Source of the DNA: Schlesneria paludicola DSM 18645
GTDB lineage: Bacteria > Planctomycetota > Planctomycetia > Planctomycetales > Planctomycetaceae
Length of the DNA stretch: 37,700 nucleotides
Direction: 5' to 3'
NCBI GenBank assembly: GCA_945869955.1
Contig: CAMBQP010000032.1
Span: 1 to 37,700, forward strand
Numbering within the stretch: position 1 is the first letter of the stretch; the number at the start of each line of letters is the position of its first letter. The position numbers were made by a program, and so were the translations under genes. The notes under the pieces were generated by a model, which saw nothing but the letters and a program-made list of their open reading frames with translations, had not been told where the DNA came from and ran no database searches. Shown here piece after piece: positions 9,079-18,040 of the stretch.

Positions 9079-11190
9079 ATGTCGAATGACAAACCCGGTG
9101 CTGGCAATCCTCCGTTGAATCCCGTAGAGGTTTTGCGCCAGCTGTCAAAAGAGCTGGGGACCACGGTTGGTGGCATTTGGATCGGCGGCGATGGGCAACT
9201 GGTGCTGATTGCGGCAAATCAACTGGAAGAAAGCGGATTATTTGATGGGGCCGAGGGAAAACAGTTTCTGCAGAGCATTTTGATCGAAACGCTCGGCCAA
9301 CGACGGGTGCAGTCGTTCGATACTGAAGGGCAGATTGTACCCAAGGCTTTCGGACATGCCACGTTGTTTGTGGTGCCGATGTTTATTGCCGAAACTCGTC
9401 CATGCCTGATTGTCATCGCGGAACGGCCGCATCTTCCACAAGAACAGCGGTTGGGGGTGGTACGGCATATCGAGTCACGTCTCCCAGAAATGGTTCAACA
9501 GCTGACTCAGTTCGTTGTTACTCAAGAAACCCGTCCCAGTCCTGCCCCCTCGCCGACACCAGCCAGGCCTGTGTTGACTCCGACGATCGTTCAGTCTCCT
9601 CCGAATTCGGCTGCCGCACCTCAGGGCCCGTCAGGGACACCGTCTCAATTTGCCTCAAGGCCACTGGTCGATAGTAAGGAAGTTCTGGACTACCTTTTGG
9701 CTTTACAGCGGAGTCTGGATTTAAACGAGGTTGCCAATGTGGCGGTCAATGACGGCCGCATCCTGATGGGGGTAGACCGGGTCAGTCTTGCGGTCCGCAG
9801 TGGTCGAAAAACAATCGTGAAAGCAGTCAGCGGGCAGGAATCGGTCCATCCGCGGGGGAACTTGATTCGGGCGCTGCAGCGGCTGACAGATAAGGTGATT
9901 CATTCCGGCGAGTCTTTCCGGTATGACGGATCGATCGGAGCGATCCCGCAGCAGTTGGAAGAGCCGCTGGCCGAATTCATTCAGGAAGCAGGAACACGCT
10001 TTCTGTTGATTGTTCCGCTGCTTGAGCCTGAACGACTGGTGAAGCCCGAAGAGACGGGGGGAAGTGGGAAGCAGAAGCCGGTCGTACGAGCTCACATTGG
10101 TGCCTTAATCATCGAGCAGATGTCGAGTAGCGAACCCTCGCCGCAATTGAAATCGACGCTGGATTCGGTCGTCGACCATATTTCTGCAGCGACCCATAAC
10201 GCTCAGGCCCATAGCACGATTTTTTTATTGCCGCTCTGGCGTTCGACCGGTCGATTTTTTGAATGGCTGCGCGGACGTCGTCTGGCGATTGCCGGCTTGA
10301 TCGCCGGTTTGCTGCTCGCGGCGGTCGCGGCGATGGTGTGGGTTCCCTGGGATTATCGAGTCGATGCCAAAGGGAGGCTGATGCCCGTCATTCAGCGGGA
10401 GATTTTTGCCCCTTGGGATGGTCACGTCGATGTGCTGCACGTGAAAGGGGGGCAAGTTGTCACGACAGGTACCAAGCTGATCACTCTGCGGAGCGACGAG
10501 CTGAGTGCCGAGAAGGTCAAAGCCGAAAACGACAAACAAGAGAAACTGAAACAGGTCCGTTCATTAAGCACGCAAGCTCATGATGCCAAGGACAAAGGCC
10601 AGGAAGAGGAATATAAAAAGGCCAAGGCAAAACTGGGTGAAACCCAAGTCGAAATCAACGGCATCGAGAGACAACTGGAGCTCCTCGATCAACGGATCAA
10701 ACAGTTAACCGTTGTTGCACCGATTGACGGAATTGTGACGACGTTCCAGGTTGAGCAATTACTGCAGAACCGACCGGTGAAGCGGGGGGACCTGTTGCTG
10801 CAAGTGATGGATGAAAAAGGGGCATGGCATCTCGAACTTGAGATTGCGGAAAACCGTGTTGGTCGAGTTCTCAAAGCACGGAATGAACTTAAACAAGCGG
10901 GCCAAGCCGAGGATCCAAAGCTGCCAATCGAGTACCGGCTGCTGACCGCGCCTGAGAAGAGCTATCAGGCAAAACTTGATACTCTGGCAACGCGTGCCGT
11001 GACGGCGGAAGAGGATGGGAGTGTGCTGGAAGCGCGGGCTTCGCTGGTGGATCGTGATACGCTCGATCTGACGCAGGTGAATACGATTGGTGCTGAAGTG
11101 CGAGCCCGTATTGGCTGCGGAAAATCGAGTTTGGGGGATGTCCTGTTCGGTGACGTGATAGAATTCATTCAGAAGTATCTTTGGTGGTGA
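9079..11190 (+). CDS. GAF domain-HlyD membrane-fusion protein
   Basis: A 703-aa multidomain protein. Residues 1-150 form a globular domain I do not recognise. A Pro/Ser/Thr-rich linker (TRPSPAPSPTPARP) follows, then a GAF-like region at about 205-390. A single membrane helix at about 403-425 (LAIAGLIAGLLLAAVAAMVW) is followed by a HlyD/biotinyl-lipoyl part: IFAPWDGHVDVLHVKGGQVV, a Lys/Glu-rich coiled coil at about 475-545, and APIDGIVTTFQVEQL. Topology would put GAF in the cytoplasm and the HlyD arm in the periplasm. The frame is open to a TTG at 9037, but ATG 9079 gives the more natural start. Membrane-fusion proteins normally serve an exporter; no transporter, M50-type peptidase or outer-membrane channel is adjacent. 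It may report a cytoplasmic signal across the membrane, which is inference. Confidence 0.85.
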   Translation: MSNDKPGAGNPPLNPVEVLRQLSKELGTTVGGIWIGGDGQLVLIAANQLEESGLFDGAEGKQFLQSILIETLGQRRVQSFDTEGQIVPKAFGHATLFVVPMFIAETRPCLIVIAERPHLPQEQRLGVVRHIESRLPEMVQQLTQFVVTQETRPSPAPSPTPARPVLTPTIVQSPPNSAAAPQGPSGTPSQFASRPLVDSKEVLDYLLALQRSLDLNEVANVAVNDGRILMGVDRVSLAVRSGRKTIVKAVSGQESVHPRGNLIRALQRLTDKVIHSGESFRYDGSIGAIPQQLEEPLAEFIQEAGTRFLLIVPLLEPERLVKPEETGGSGKQKPVVRAHIGALIIEQMSSSEPSPQLKSTLDSVVDHISAATHNAQAHSTIFLLPLWRSTGRFFEWLRGRRLAIAGLIAGLLLAAVAAMVWVPWDYRVDAKGRLMPVIQREIFAPWDGHVDVLHVKGGQVVTTGTKLITLRSDELSAEKVKAENDKQEKLKQVRSLSTQAHDAKDKGQEEEYKKAKAKLGETQVEINGIERQLELLDQRIKQLTVVAPIDGIVTTFQVEQLLQNRPVKRGDLLLQVMDEKGAWHLELEIAENRVGRVLKARNELKQAGQAEDPKLPIEYRLLTAPEKSYQAKLDTLATRAVTAEEDGSVLEARASLVDRDTLDLTQVNTIGAEVRARIGCGKSSLGDVLFGDVIEFIQKYLWW

Positions 11191-11193
11191 TTC

Positions 11194-11220
11194 CTCGTCT
11201 CGACGCGTGGTCGAGACGAG
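11194..11220. terminator. Hairpin between convergent genes
   Basis: A perfect 11-bp inverted repeat (CTCGTCTCGAC and GTCGAGACGAG) with loop GCGTG begins 4 nt after the GAF-HlyD stop and ends 26 nt before the stop of the converging oxidoreductase gene. Its position suits a bidirectional terminator, but neither side has a T-tract. Confidence 0.5.
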
Positions 11221-11246
11221 TGGAATCGTCATCATTGCAGGTTGCT

Positions 11247-12347
11247 TCAGACGGGAACATCAACCCATCGACGCTCGGCGAAGGATTGCAATACCGCATC
11301 GGCGACGGCTTGAGCACTGGCTCCGTCGTCGAAGCCGGGTGTGGCATCGCGGCCTTCGACGATGGCACTCACCAGTTCATAGACCAGGTCATAACGGAAG
11401 ACGGTACTTGGTTTTCCGTCGGCCGGATTACGCGGGCTGTTGGCAGGCTTCATGAACTCGGCGGGGACCAGTGATTTTTCCATGGTTCCGCCATGCTTGC
11501 CAACCAGAATGTAGTTGGGATCGACCAGTTGATAAACCGCCGAGCCTTCGCTGCCGTTGACTTCCGCCCACTCGAAGCCGACCCCATTGTTGTGGTGTCC
11601 TTTCATCAGTGTGCTCCCTTCCCAGACCCCGACTGCTCCGGATTTGAATGTTCCAATCAAGGCAGACCAGTCGTCCACTTCGGAGGGTTCGCACGACTTG
11701 CCATCGACGGTTTTGTCTCGCGGAACAAAAGTTTTCACCGAACCACAGACGCTTTGGATCGGACCCATGAGATCCTGAGCGAAGTCGATGCGGTGGATCG
11801 TCATATCGTACAGATCACCAGCTCCTGCCAATTTTTTGTATTGACGCCAGCCCCAGCTGGTTTCGGGGAGATCGAGAAACCGCTGACTGCGGAAATGGCG
11901 AGGCTCGCCCAGAGCTCCGCTCTTGACCAGATGGCTGAGATAACGCATTGAGGGGGCAAAGCGATAGGTAAAAGCGGTCATGTGCCGAACCCCCTTCGCT
12001 TTGGCGGCCTGATACATCTCGGCCGCCTCGGTATAGCTGACACCTAACGGTTTTTCGCACATGACGTGCTTGCCACCTGCGATACAGGCGAGGGCGATTT
12101 CCTTGTGGGTAAAGTTGGGGGTGGCAATGATGACGGCGTCGATGTCCTTGTCATTGGCAATCTGGTGGAAATCGGTCGTATACTTGGCGGGACCCCATTC
12201 GTTCTTGCGCTGGTTAAGAAGTTGTTCATTGGGGTCACAGACCGCAGCCAGCTCACATCGGGAGTCGACCCGGATCCCGGGAACATGATGAAAATCGGAA
12301 ACCAGACCGGCCCCGATAATCGCGATGCGAACTTTTTCGTTTGCCAT
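11247..12347 (-). CDS. Gfo/Idh/MocA family oxidoreductase (cytoplasmic)
   Basis: A 366-aa NAD(P)-dependent sugar or cyclitol oxidoreductase. The N-terminal Rossmann fold starts at once (VRIAIIGAGLVSDFHH), with no signal peptide, so the enzyme is cytoplasmic. The dinucleotide-fold acidic turn is AAVCDPNEQ, and the hallmark EKP is present in MCEKPLGVSY near residues 97-99. The C-terminal substrate domain has GDLYDMTIHRIDFAQDLMG near 180, containing the Asp/His positions that take part in catalysis in this family. It is divergent from an exported DUF1080 protein 234 bp away. Families of this type oxidise glycosides at C3 and DUF1080 proteins cleave the 3-keto product, so a shared pathway is plausible. 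The substrate is unknown. Confidence 0.92.
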   Translation of the reverse strand: MANEKVRIAIIGAGLVSDFHHVPGIRVDSRCELAAVCDPNEQLLNQRKNEWGPAKYTTDFHQIANDKDIDAVIIATPNFTHKEIALACIAGGKHVMCEKPLGVSYTEAAEMYQAAKAKGVRHMTAFTYRFAPSMRYLSHLVKSGALGEPRHFRSQRFLDLPETSWGWRQYKKLAGAGDLYDMTIHRIDFAQDLMGPIQSVCGSVKTFVPRDKTVDGKSCEPSEVDDWSALIGTFKSGAVGVWEGSTLMKGHHNNGVGFEWAEVNGSEGSAVYQLVDPNYILVGKHGGTMEKSLVPAEFMKPANSPRNPADGKPSTVFRYDLVYELVSAIVEGRDATPGFDDGASAQAVADAVLQSFAERRWVDVPV

Positions 12348-12581
12348 TTCGATCTTTCGTGATTGAGTGGATCGTGATTGCGTGGATGAAGTGCAGCCAC
12401 AAACGCCGGGCCGCAGCGATGCGGATTGTTTCAGACCCGAGATCGGTTTGCAATTCGCCGAGAGACTCGATGAAGGGCGCAGGTAAACTTATTGACGAAG
12501 ATTGATTTTCGCGGCCCAAGCTGCTTTAAATTCCGGATGAAACCTTGGGCAGAATCCCTCACTCACGAAAGACGGTTCCTC

Positions 12582-13211
12582 ATGCGTCATCGAATCTACG
12601 GTTCATTGCTAGCAGTGTTGTTCGCAGTCGTTGGTCAGACCACGGGCTGGTGTGAAGAACCCGGATTTCGGTCGCTGTTTAATGGGAAAGATTTGAGTGG
12701 CTGGGAGGGGGATCTGAAGCTTTGGAAAGTCGTCGATGGCACCATCGTGGGTGACTCGTCCGGGATCGAGCACAATCAGTTTTTGGTGACCAAAGACGAG
12801 TTTGGCAATTTTGAGTTGAAACTTGAGTTCCGCCTGAAAGACGGTATTGGTAATTCCGGGGTTCAGTTTCGGACCAAGCGGATTCCGAACAGCACCGAGG
12901 TCTCGGGTTATCAGGCGGATATCGGGGAAAATTACTGGGGTTGCCTCTACGACGAATCGCGGCGAAACAAAGTCCTGGTCAAGGCCCCCGCAGACTTAGA
13001 GAAACAACTGAAAAAAGGGGATTGGAACGAATATTCGATTCGTGCCCAGGGTGACCATATCGTGCTAAAGCTGAATGGTGTCACCACCGTTGACTACAAG
13101 GAACCCGATGCCGAGATTGCTCGAAAAGGGATTATTGCCCTGCAGGTTCATAGTGGGGGACCACTCAAGGTCGAGTTTCGCAAGATCCGGATTCAGTCTT
13201 TGGCGGATTGA
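12582..13211 (+). CDS. Exported DUF1080 (3-keto-disaccharide hydrolase-like) protein
   Basis: A 209-aa secreted protein with a clear signal peptide (MRHRIYGSLLAVLFAVVGQT, cleavage near WCEE). The mature part is a single DUF1080 concanavalin-like beta-sandwich: GFRSLFNGKDLSGWEG at the start, GNFELKLEFRLKDGIGNSG with the sandwich strands, and GIIALQVHSGGPLKVEFRKI at the end. Characterised members hydrolyse 3-keto-glycosides. The frame is open to 12492, but the signal peptide begins at ATG 12582, which is therefore preferred; the ribosome-binding site there is weak. It is transcribed away from a cytoplasmic Gfo/Idh/MocA oxidoreductase. The activity is inferred from the family. Confidence 0.88.
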   Translation: MRHRIYGSLLAVLFAVVGQTTGWCEEPGFRSLFNGKDLSGWEGDLKLWKVVDGTIVGDSSGIEHNQFLVTKDEFGNFELKLEFRLKDGIGNSGVQFRTKRIPNSTEVSGYQADIGENYWGCLYDESRRNKVLVKAPADLEKQLKKGDWNEYSIRAQGDHIVLKLNGVTTVDYKEPDAEIARKGIIALQVHSGGPLKVEFRKIRIQSLAD

Positions 13212-13318
13212 TCCGGGGTAATCAACTTGCGAAGTGAGGGGGACAGTCACAGTTTTCCGGCAAAACGAGGAGTGAATGGTTTGAGTGATTTGGCGGATCT
13301 TCACTTTGTCGCGGGAAA

Positions 13319-13360
13319 AATGAGCCAGTCCCCGATCGAAGTGAATGAGCCAGTCCCCGA
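13319..13360. repeat. Direct repeat carrying GAGCCAGTCCCC
   Basis: The 17-bp sequence AATGAGCCAGTCCCCGA occurs twice, at 13319-13335 and 13344-13360, between two convergent genes. GAGCCAGTCCCC is the reverse complement of GGGGACTGGCTC in the palindromic element at 37380, so this looks like a remnant of the same dispersed repeat family. Confidence 0.6.
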
Positions 13361-13403
13361 ACTGTGAACGGTTACCTCAACGGGTGTCAACCAAACTCCG
13401 TTT

Positions 13404-13437
13404 CGCCTGATCATCAAGGAGGGCTGATGGTCAGGCG
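13404..13437 (-). terminator. Hairpin at the 3' end of the DUF1501-EEP operon
   Basis: Inverted repeat CGCCTGATCATCA with TGATGGTCAGGCG, 13 bp with one mismatch and an 8-nt loop. It overlaps the last codons and stop of the minus-strand gene. There is no T-tract, so terminator activity is uncertain. Confidence 0.4.
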
Positions 13438-14463
13438 GCCGAGGATGGGTCGATGATCGCTGAGCCTGCTCCAGCTGTTATGGCATTCCCAGACATCCAC
13501 AAATTCGTTGACCCAGATTTGGTCCAGGGTCAAGACCGGGAGTGGGATCGGCCACGTTGCGGTAAATCCCGTACCCTGTTCACGCATGGCCAGCCGAAAG
13601 TGGGCCATGAGGGGCTCCAGAAGGATCGAGTCATCCGGGGTGTTAAAATCTCCCATGATGATTAATGGACGGTCTGAGAGTTTTACTGCCAGTTGAGCCA
13701 ATTCCAGGAGGGGACGGCGGCGCGACTGGTTTAATTGAGCGGAAATATCGACCAATAGCACTGTGAAATCCTGATCCTCGACACGGAGATCAAATTGTTC
13801 GCACCACGAGTTTGGCAAGAGCGAATGGCTGATCTGTTTCTGTACTTGGCCACGAACGGCAATCAGCCCTCCAAAGTGCGTTGTTGCAACGGCATAGTCT
13901 GTGAATTCTCGTCGCCATTCTTCGGCGACGGTTCGATAATAGGTATTGGCTTCAACCAAGCCAAATAGCGTTGGGTTCCACTTGCGGAGTTGTTTTGCGG
14001 GGGGACCGACTCGGGACGGAACGTGTGCGGTATTCCAGAATACGACCCGAAGCCCCGCTTCGTGCGACGTTTGTGGATCGACATTCCGCGTTTGTGGATG
14101 GTTGACAAACTCGGACTGGTAGGTCCAGAAAACAAAAGCCAGCATGGCGGCAAAATTCAGACGCGTGAGCGAAAACTTGGCGGAACCACGATCGACCGTT
14201 GCACCCCATTTCCAGGCGATTCCTGCAATCACGGTCCAAATCACCAAGCCGGGGATCGGCGTCAAATAGTAAATCAACGCCCAAGGATGAAACCGATCAC
14301 GAATTGTCAGGCGCAGTAACAGCCCCGTAACGATCAACCCCCAGGAGAGATAGGCAATGAACCGCAAGAAAACGGATCGCATCCCACGAATCCACCGCAT
14401 CAGCGGCATCCGCGATGAATTTGAGTTCGCGACAGGAATCGACTCGGAACTCAGGTCTGTCAT
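13414..14463 (-). CDS. Membrane-anchored endonuclease/exonuclease/phosphatase family protein
   Basis: A 349-aa protein with about three N-terminal membrane helices (near 27-48, 58-82 and 90-112) followed by an EEP-superfamily domain at about 130-345. Metal-dependent phosphoesterase motifs are visible in order: Glu in GLVEANTYY near 170, GDFNTPDDS near 271, LDQIWVN, and SDHRPILGRL near 338. Family members cleave nucleic acids, phospholipids or inositol phosphates. The membrane anchor and outward-facing C-terminal domain recall a broad class of uncharacterised EEP membrane proteins. The ATG overlaps the stop of the upstream DUF1501 gene as ATGA, so translation is probably coupled. The substrate cannot be predicted. 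Confidence 0.87.
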   Translation of the reverse strand: MTDLSSESIPVANSNSSRMPLMRWIRGMRSVFLRFIAYLSWGLIVTGLLLRLTIRDRFHPWALIYYLTPIPGLVIWTVIAGIAWKWGATVDRGSAKFSLTRLNFAAMLAFVFWTYQSEFVNHPQTRNVDPQTSHEAGLRVVFWNTAHVPSRVGPPAKQLRKWNPTLFGLVEANTYYRTVAEEWRREFTDYAVATTHFGGLIAVRGQVQKQISHSLLPNSWCEQFDLRVEDQDFTVLLVDISAQLNQSRRRPLLELAQLAVKLSDRPLIIMGDFNTPDDSILLEPLMAHFRLAMREQGTGFTATWPIPLPVLTLDQIWVNEFVDVWECHNSWSRLSDHRPILGRLTISPP

Positions 14464-15908
14464 GCAAGCAGGTCTTTCACCACTTCTCCGTAGAGATCCG
14501 TCAGGCGGAAATCGCGAGCGGCATAACGATAGGTCAACTGCGTATGATCAAACCCCAGCAGATGCAGCATCGTGGCATGCAAGTCGTGGATCGAGACCTT
14601 CTTTTCGACCGCCTTGAATCCAAACTCGTCGGTGGCACCGTGCACATAGCCCCCTTTGACGCCCCCACCCGCCATCCAGACGCTAAACCCATGATGATTA
14701 TGGTCGCGCCCATTGATTTTTCCGGCGTTCGAGCCGGGGGTCGGTAATTCGACGGTCGGCGTTCGTCCGAATTCTCCGCCCCAAAGGACCAGCGTTTCGT
14801 CGAGCAATCCCCGTTCTTTCAGATCGCCCAGCAGTGCTCCAATCGCCTTGTCACATTCACCCGCCAGTTTCCGGTGATTGACTTCGAGATCGTCGTGATT
14901 ATCCCAGGGTTGGCCTTCGCCATGCCACAACTGAACGAACCGAACACCACGTTCAATCAGCCGGCGGGCGATGAGCAGTTGCCGGGCCTGGACGCTGTTT
15001 CCGTAGGCTTCCAGCACATGTTTTGGTTCCTGCTGGATGTCAAAGGCGTCGGTCGCTTCCATTTGCATTCGATAAGCGAGTTCGAACGAGTGAATCCGGG
15101 ATTCGAGTGCCGCTTCGTTGGCCCGCTGATCGGCATGCTTTCGGTTCAATTCCTGCAGCAGATCGAGCTGCCGCCGTTGCTCGCCCCGGGTGGTTTGGTC
15201 ATTGCGAATGTTTTCGATCAATTTTTCGATGTCACGATGCCGCGTATCGATGTACGTTCCTTGAAAAACACCTGGAAGAAACGAGGATCGCCAGTTTTGT
15301 GCCCCGGTGATTGGCAAACCATTCGGACACATGGCAATGAAACCGGGCAAATTTTGGTTTTCGGTCCCCAAACCATAGGTGACCCATGAACCAAAGCTGG
15401 GGCGAGGCAACCTGCCGTCTCCGCAATTCATTAGCATTAACGAGGGTTCGTGATTGGGGACTTCTGCATGCATGGACCGGATCACGCAGATGTCATCGAT
15501 ATGCTGAGCGGTGTTGTGGAAGAGCTCACTGACTTCGATTCCCGACTGACCGTAGCGGGAAAACTTGAACGGCGAGGCCAGGGCGGCCCCGGTTTTGCGT
15601 TCGGTTGGTAAGTTGGGAGTTGGCAGAACCTGCCCGGCGTATTTGGTGAGCGAGGGTTTCGGGTCGAAGGTATCAACGTGCGAGGGCCCCCCATTCAAAA
15701 AAATGTGAATGACCTGTTTGGCTTTTCCCGGAAATTGTGCGGGCTTCGAGAGCATCGGCGATTGACCCGCCGTGGAACTGGAATCGGCAATGGCCCTTTT
15801 TCCGTCGTTCAGCAATCCCGCCAAACCCAACGCTCCGAACCCCGTTCCCGATCGAGCGAGAAATTCACGGCGTGTGGAGGGGGGCTGAATCAGTTGTTGC
15901 AAGTTCAT
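14460..15908 (-). CDS. Tat-exported DUF1501 family protein
   Basis: A 482-aa DUF1501 protein, related to the sulfatase/alkaline-phosphatase superfamily and abundant in planctomycetes. It begins with a twin-arginine signal (STRREFLARSGTGFGALGLA, Arg13-Arg14), which implies export in folded form. Recognisable family features are HIFLNGGPSHVDTFDPKP, the VPNHEPSLMLMNCGDGRLPR region, and VLWGGEFGRTP with GRDHNHHGFSVWMAGGG. The frame is open to 16103, but ATG 15908 is chosen because GAGG stands just upstream and the Tat motif follows it directly. DUF1501 genes usually sit beside a DUF1549/DUF1553 cytochrome-type partner; here the partner is instead the overlapping membrane EEP gene. Enzymatic activity is unknown. 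Confidence 0.92.
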   Translation of the reverse strand: MNLQQLIQPPSTRREFLARSGTGFGALGLAGLLNDGKRAIADSSSTAGQSPMLSKPAQFPGKAKQVIHIFLNGGPSHVDTFDPKPSLTKYAGQVLPTPNLPTERKTGAALASPFKFSRYGQSGIEVSELFHNTAQHIDDICVIRSMHAEVPNHEPSLMLMNCGDGRLPRPSFGSWVTYGLGTENQNLPGFIAMCPNGLPITGAQNWRSSFLPGVFQGTYIDTRHRDIEKLIENIRNDQTTRGEQRRQLDLLQELNRKHADQRANEAALESRIHSFELAYRMQMEATDAFDIQQEPKHVLEAYGNSVQARQLLIARRLIERGVRFVQLWHGEGQPWDNHDDLEVNHRKLAGECDKAIGALLGDLKERGLLDETLVLWGGEFGRTPTVELPTPGSNAGKINGRDHNHHGFSVWMAGGGVKGGYVHGATDEFGFKAVEKKVSIHDLHATMLHLLGFDHTQLTYRYAARDFRLTDLYGEVVKDLLA

Positions 15909-16262
15909 GTCGACCTCGTTTTTTCCAATTTGCGCACGTTGATCTCTACCCAACTGCCGTAATTCTACGCGACCGGGAACCTGAAACGAAACCATCCTGA
16001 TCGCTGCCACCATCAAAGTCATCGAAACAGGGCTTGCAAGCCAGAGTACCACCCCGACATGACAGTGACATGGCAGTGACCGTGATCGTGACCTGAATGA
16101 CATCGTCTATCAGGATTGCGTCAAATTAAAAAAACGCGTTACTTCAGTTTTGGCGAGGCATCCCTAGAATAGGGACTCGTGCTTACCTTCCGCAAACAAT
16201 CGGCGAAATTCGGTCAGCACCGCCGCCACGATCACGACACGAGACAGGAGCCAGCGATATCC
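15909..16262. other. Divergent intergenic region
   Basis: 354 bp between the minus-strand DUF1501 operon and ettA. It must hold both promoters. A TAGAAT hexamer lies at about 16164-16169 on the plus strand with a poor -35 (TTCAGT, 16-bp spacer) upstream; this is weak. A repetitive GACAGTGACATGGCAGTGACC stretch lies around 16060-16080. No open frame in it looks like a gene. Confidence 0.5.
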
Positions 16263-17936
16263 ATGGGCGAACAATACATTTTCACGATGGAGGATCTCCG
16301 TAAGTTTCACGGCAAGAACGAGATCCTGAAAGGGATTTATCTGTCCTTCTATCCCGGTGCAAAAATCGGGGTGCTGGGTCCGAACGGAGCGGGAAAGTCG
16401 ACGTTGCTGCGGATCATGGCAGGCCAAGACAAGGATTTTATGGGGACAGCCAAGCTAACCCCCGGCTTTGACTGTATTTACGTTCCTCAAGAACCGGTGC
16501 TGGATCCCGAACACACCGTGATGGATGAAATGAACGATGCGGTCCGGGTCAAACGAGCCGTTTTGGCCCGATATGACGAGATCAACGCCAAATTTGGCGA
16601 AGAGATGTCTCCGGAAGCGATGGACAAGCTGATCGAAGAGCAGGGAAGGGTTCAAGAGCAGATCGACGCCCAAAACCTGTGGGAACTCGATCGCGAACTG
16701 GAAATCGCAGCAGATGCCATGCAGCTACCCCCGTTTGAATCGAAGATTGGACCTCTATCTGGTGGAGAAAAACGGCGCGTCGCCTTGTGCAAAGCGCTGC
16801 TGCAGCACCCGGATATGCTGCTGTTGGACGAACCGACCAACCATTTGGACGCCGAATCGGTGGCCTGGCTGGAACGTCATCTGCATGACTACAAGGGAAC
16901 TGTCGTGGCGGTAACCCACGATCGCTATTTCCTGGATAAAAGCTGTGAATGGATTCTCGAACTGGATCAAGGACGAGGGATCCCCTTGCACGGGAACTAC
17001 ACGAAATGGCTCGAACAGAAAGAAGAGCGGCTGCGGAAAGAAGAGAAGGCGGCTTCGGCTCGCGACAAGACCTTGCAGCGAGAACTGGAATGGGTGCGGA
17101 TGTCTCCGAAAGCCCGGCAGGCCAAGAGTAAAGCTCGATTGGAAGCTTACGAAAAATTGCTGGCGGAAGAGCAGGAAACTCGCGATGAGAGCATCGAACT
17201 CCGCATCCCCCCCGGCCCGCGACTGGGTGAACAGGTGGTGGTCTTCGATAAAGTGTCGAAAAGTTTTGGTGACCGAGTGCTGATCAATGATCTCTCCTTT
17301 TCGCTGCCACCAGCGGGAATCGTGGGGATCATCGGCCCGAACGGCGCCGGGAAAACCACACTGTTCAAGCTGATCGTCGGCGAAGAACAACCGGATGCCG
17401 GAAAAATCACCATTGGGAAAACGGTCAAGATTGCGTATGCGGAACAGAATCGGACCACCCTCGACGGCGAAAAGACTGTCTACGACAACATTTCTGGCGG
17501 GGCCGACTTCCTGCATTACGGCAACGTCCGGATTAACACGCGGGCCTATTGTGGTAAATTCAATTTCAAGGGGGCTGATCAGCAAAAACAGGTGAAATAC
17601 CTGTCGGGTGGAGAACGAAACCGGTTGTTATTGGCCAAAACGGTCACCGTCGGCGGCAATCTGTTGCTGCTGGACGAACCAACAAACGATCTCGATATCG
17701 AAACGCTGCGAACGCTGGAGGACGGTATTGCCAGCTTCAGCGGTTGTGCGGTCGTGATCAGCCACGATCGCTGGTTTTTGGATCGGGTAGCAACCCATAT
17801 CCTCGCCTTTGAAGGAGATAGTCAGGTCTTCTTCCATGAAGGGAACTTTGAAAGCTACGAGCTGATGAAAAAGCAGCGATTGGGAGCGGATGCCGACCAG
17901 CCACATCGCATCAAATATCGTAAGCTGATCAAGTAA
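16263..17936 (+). CDS. ettA: Energy-dependent translational throttle protein EttA (ABC-F)
   Basis: Cytoplasmic ABC-F ATPase that binds the ribosomal E site and gates elongation in response to the ATP/ADP ratio. It has 557 aa, against about 555 for the E. coli protein. Two ABC domains are present: Walker A1 GPNGAGKST at 39-47, signature [11 protein letters not shown] near 165 and Walker [21 protein letters not shown]; Walker A2 GPNGAGKTT near 358-366, signature [13 protein letters not shown] near 447 and [15 protein letters not shown]. The linker carries the P-site tRNA interaction motif region ([19 protein letters not shown]). The EttA-type phrase [20 protein letters not shown] separates it from other ABC-F paralogues. 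The frame is open to 16179, but ATG 16263 gives the family N terminus (MGEQYIFTM). Confidence 0.96.
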   Translation: MGEQYIFTMEDLRKFHGKNEILKGIYLSFYPGAKIGVLGPNGAGKSTLLRIMAGQDKDFMGTAKLTPGFDCIYVPQEPVLDPEHTVMDEMNDAVRVKRAVLARYDEINAKFGEEMSPEAMDKLIEEQGRVQEQIDAQNLWELDRELEIAADAMQLPPFESKIGPLSGGEKRRVALCKALLQHPDMLLLDEPTNHLDAESVAWLERHLHDYKGTVVAVTHDRYFLDKSCEWILELDQGRGIPLHGNYTKWLEQKEERLRKEEKAASARDKTLQRELEWVRMSPKARQAKSKARLEAYEKLLAEEQETRDESIELRIPPGPRLGEQVVVFDKVSKSFGDRVLINDLSFSLPPAGIVGIIGPNGAGKTTLFKLIVGEEQPDAGKITIGKTVKIAYAEQNRTTLDGEKTVYDNISGGADFLHYGNVRINTRAYCGKFNFKGADQQKQVKYLSGGERNRLLLAKTVTVGGNLLLLDEPTNDLDIETLRTLEDGIASFSGCAVVISHDRWFLDRVATHILAFEGDSQVFFHEGNFESYELMKKQRLGADADQPHRIKYRKLIK

Positions 17937-17956
17937 GCGAGACTTCGATTGGTAAC

Positions 17957-17986
17957 GGCCTTGCGGCCACGGTCTGGCAGCCGTGG
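17957..17986 (+). terminator. Weak hairpins after ettA
   Basis: Two short adjacent stems, GGCC-TTGC-GGCC and CCACGG/CCGTGG with an 8-nt loop, lie 20-50 nt after the ettA stop. The stems compete for bases and have no T-tract. Confidence 0.3.
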
Positions 17987-18040
17987 TCGCAGAGGCTGGC
18001 GTGCAGTTTGCTAACTTGATCACCTCGAAAGGAACAGGGT

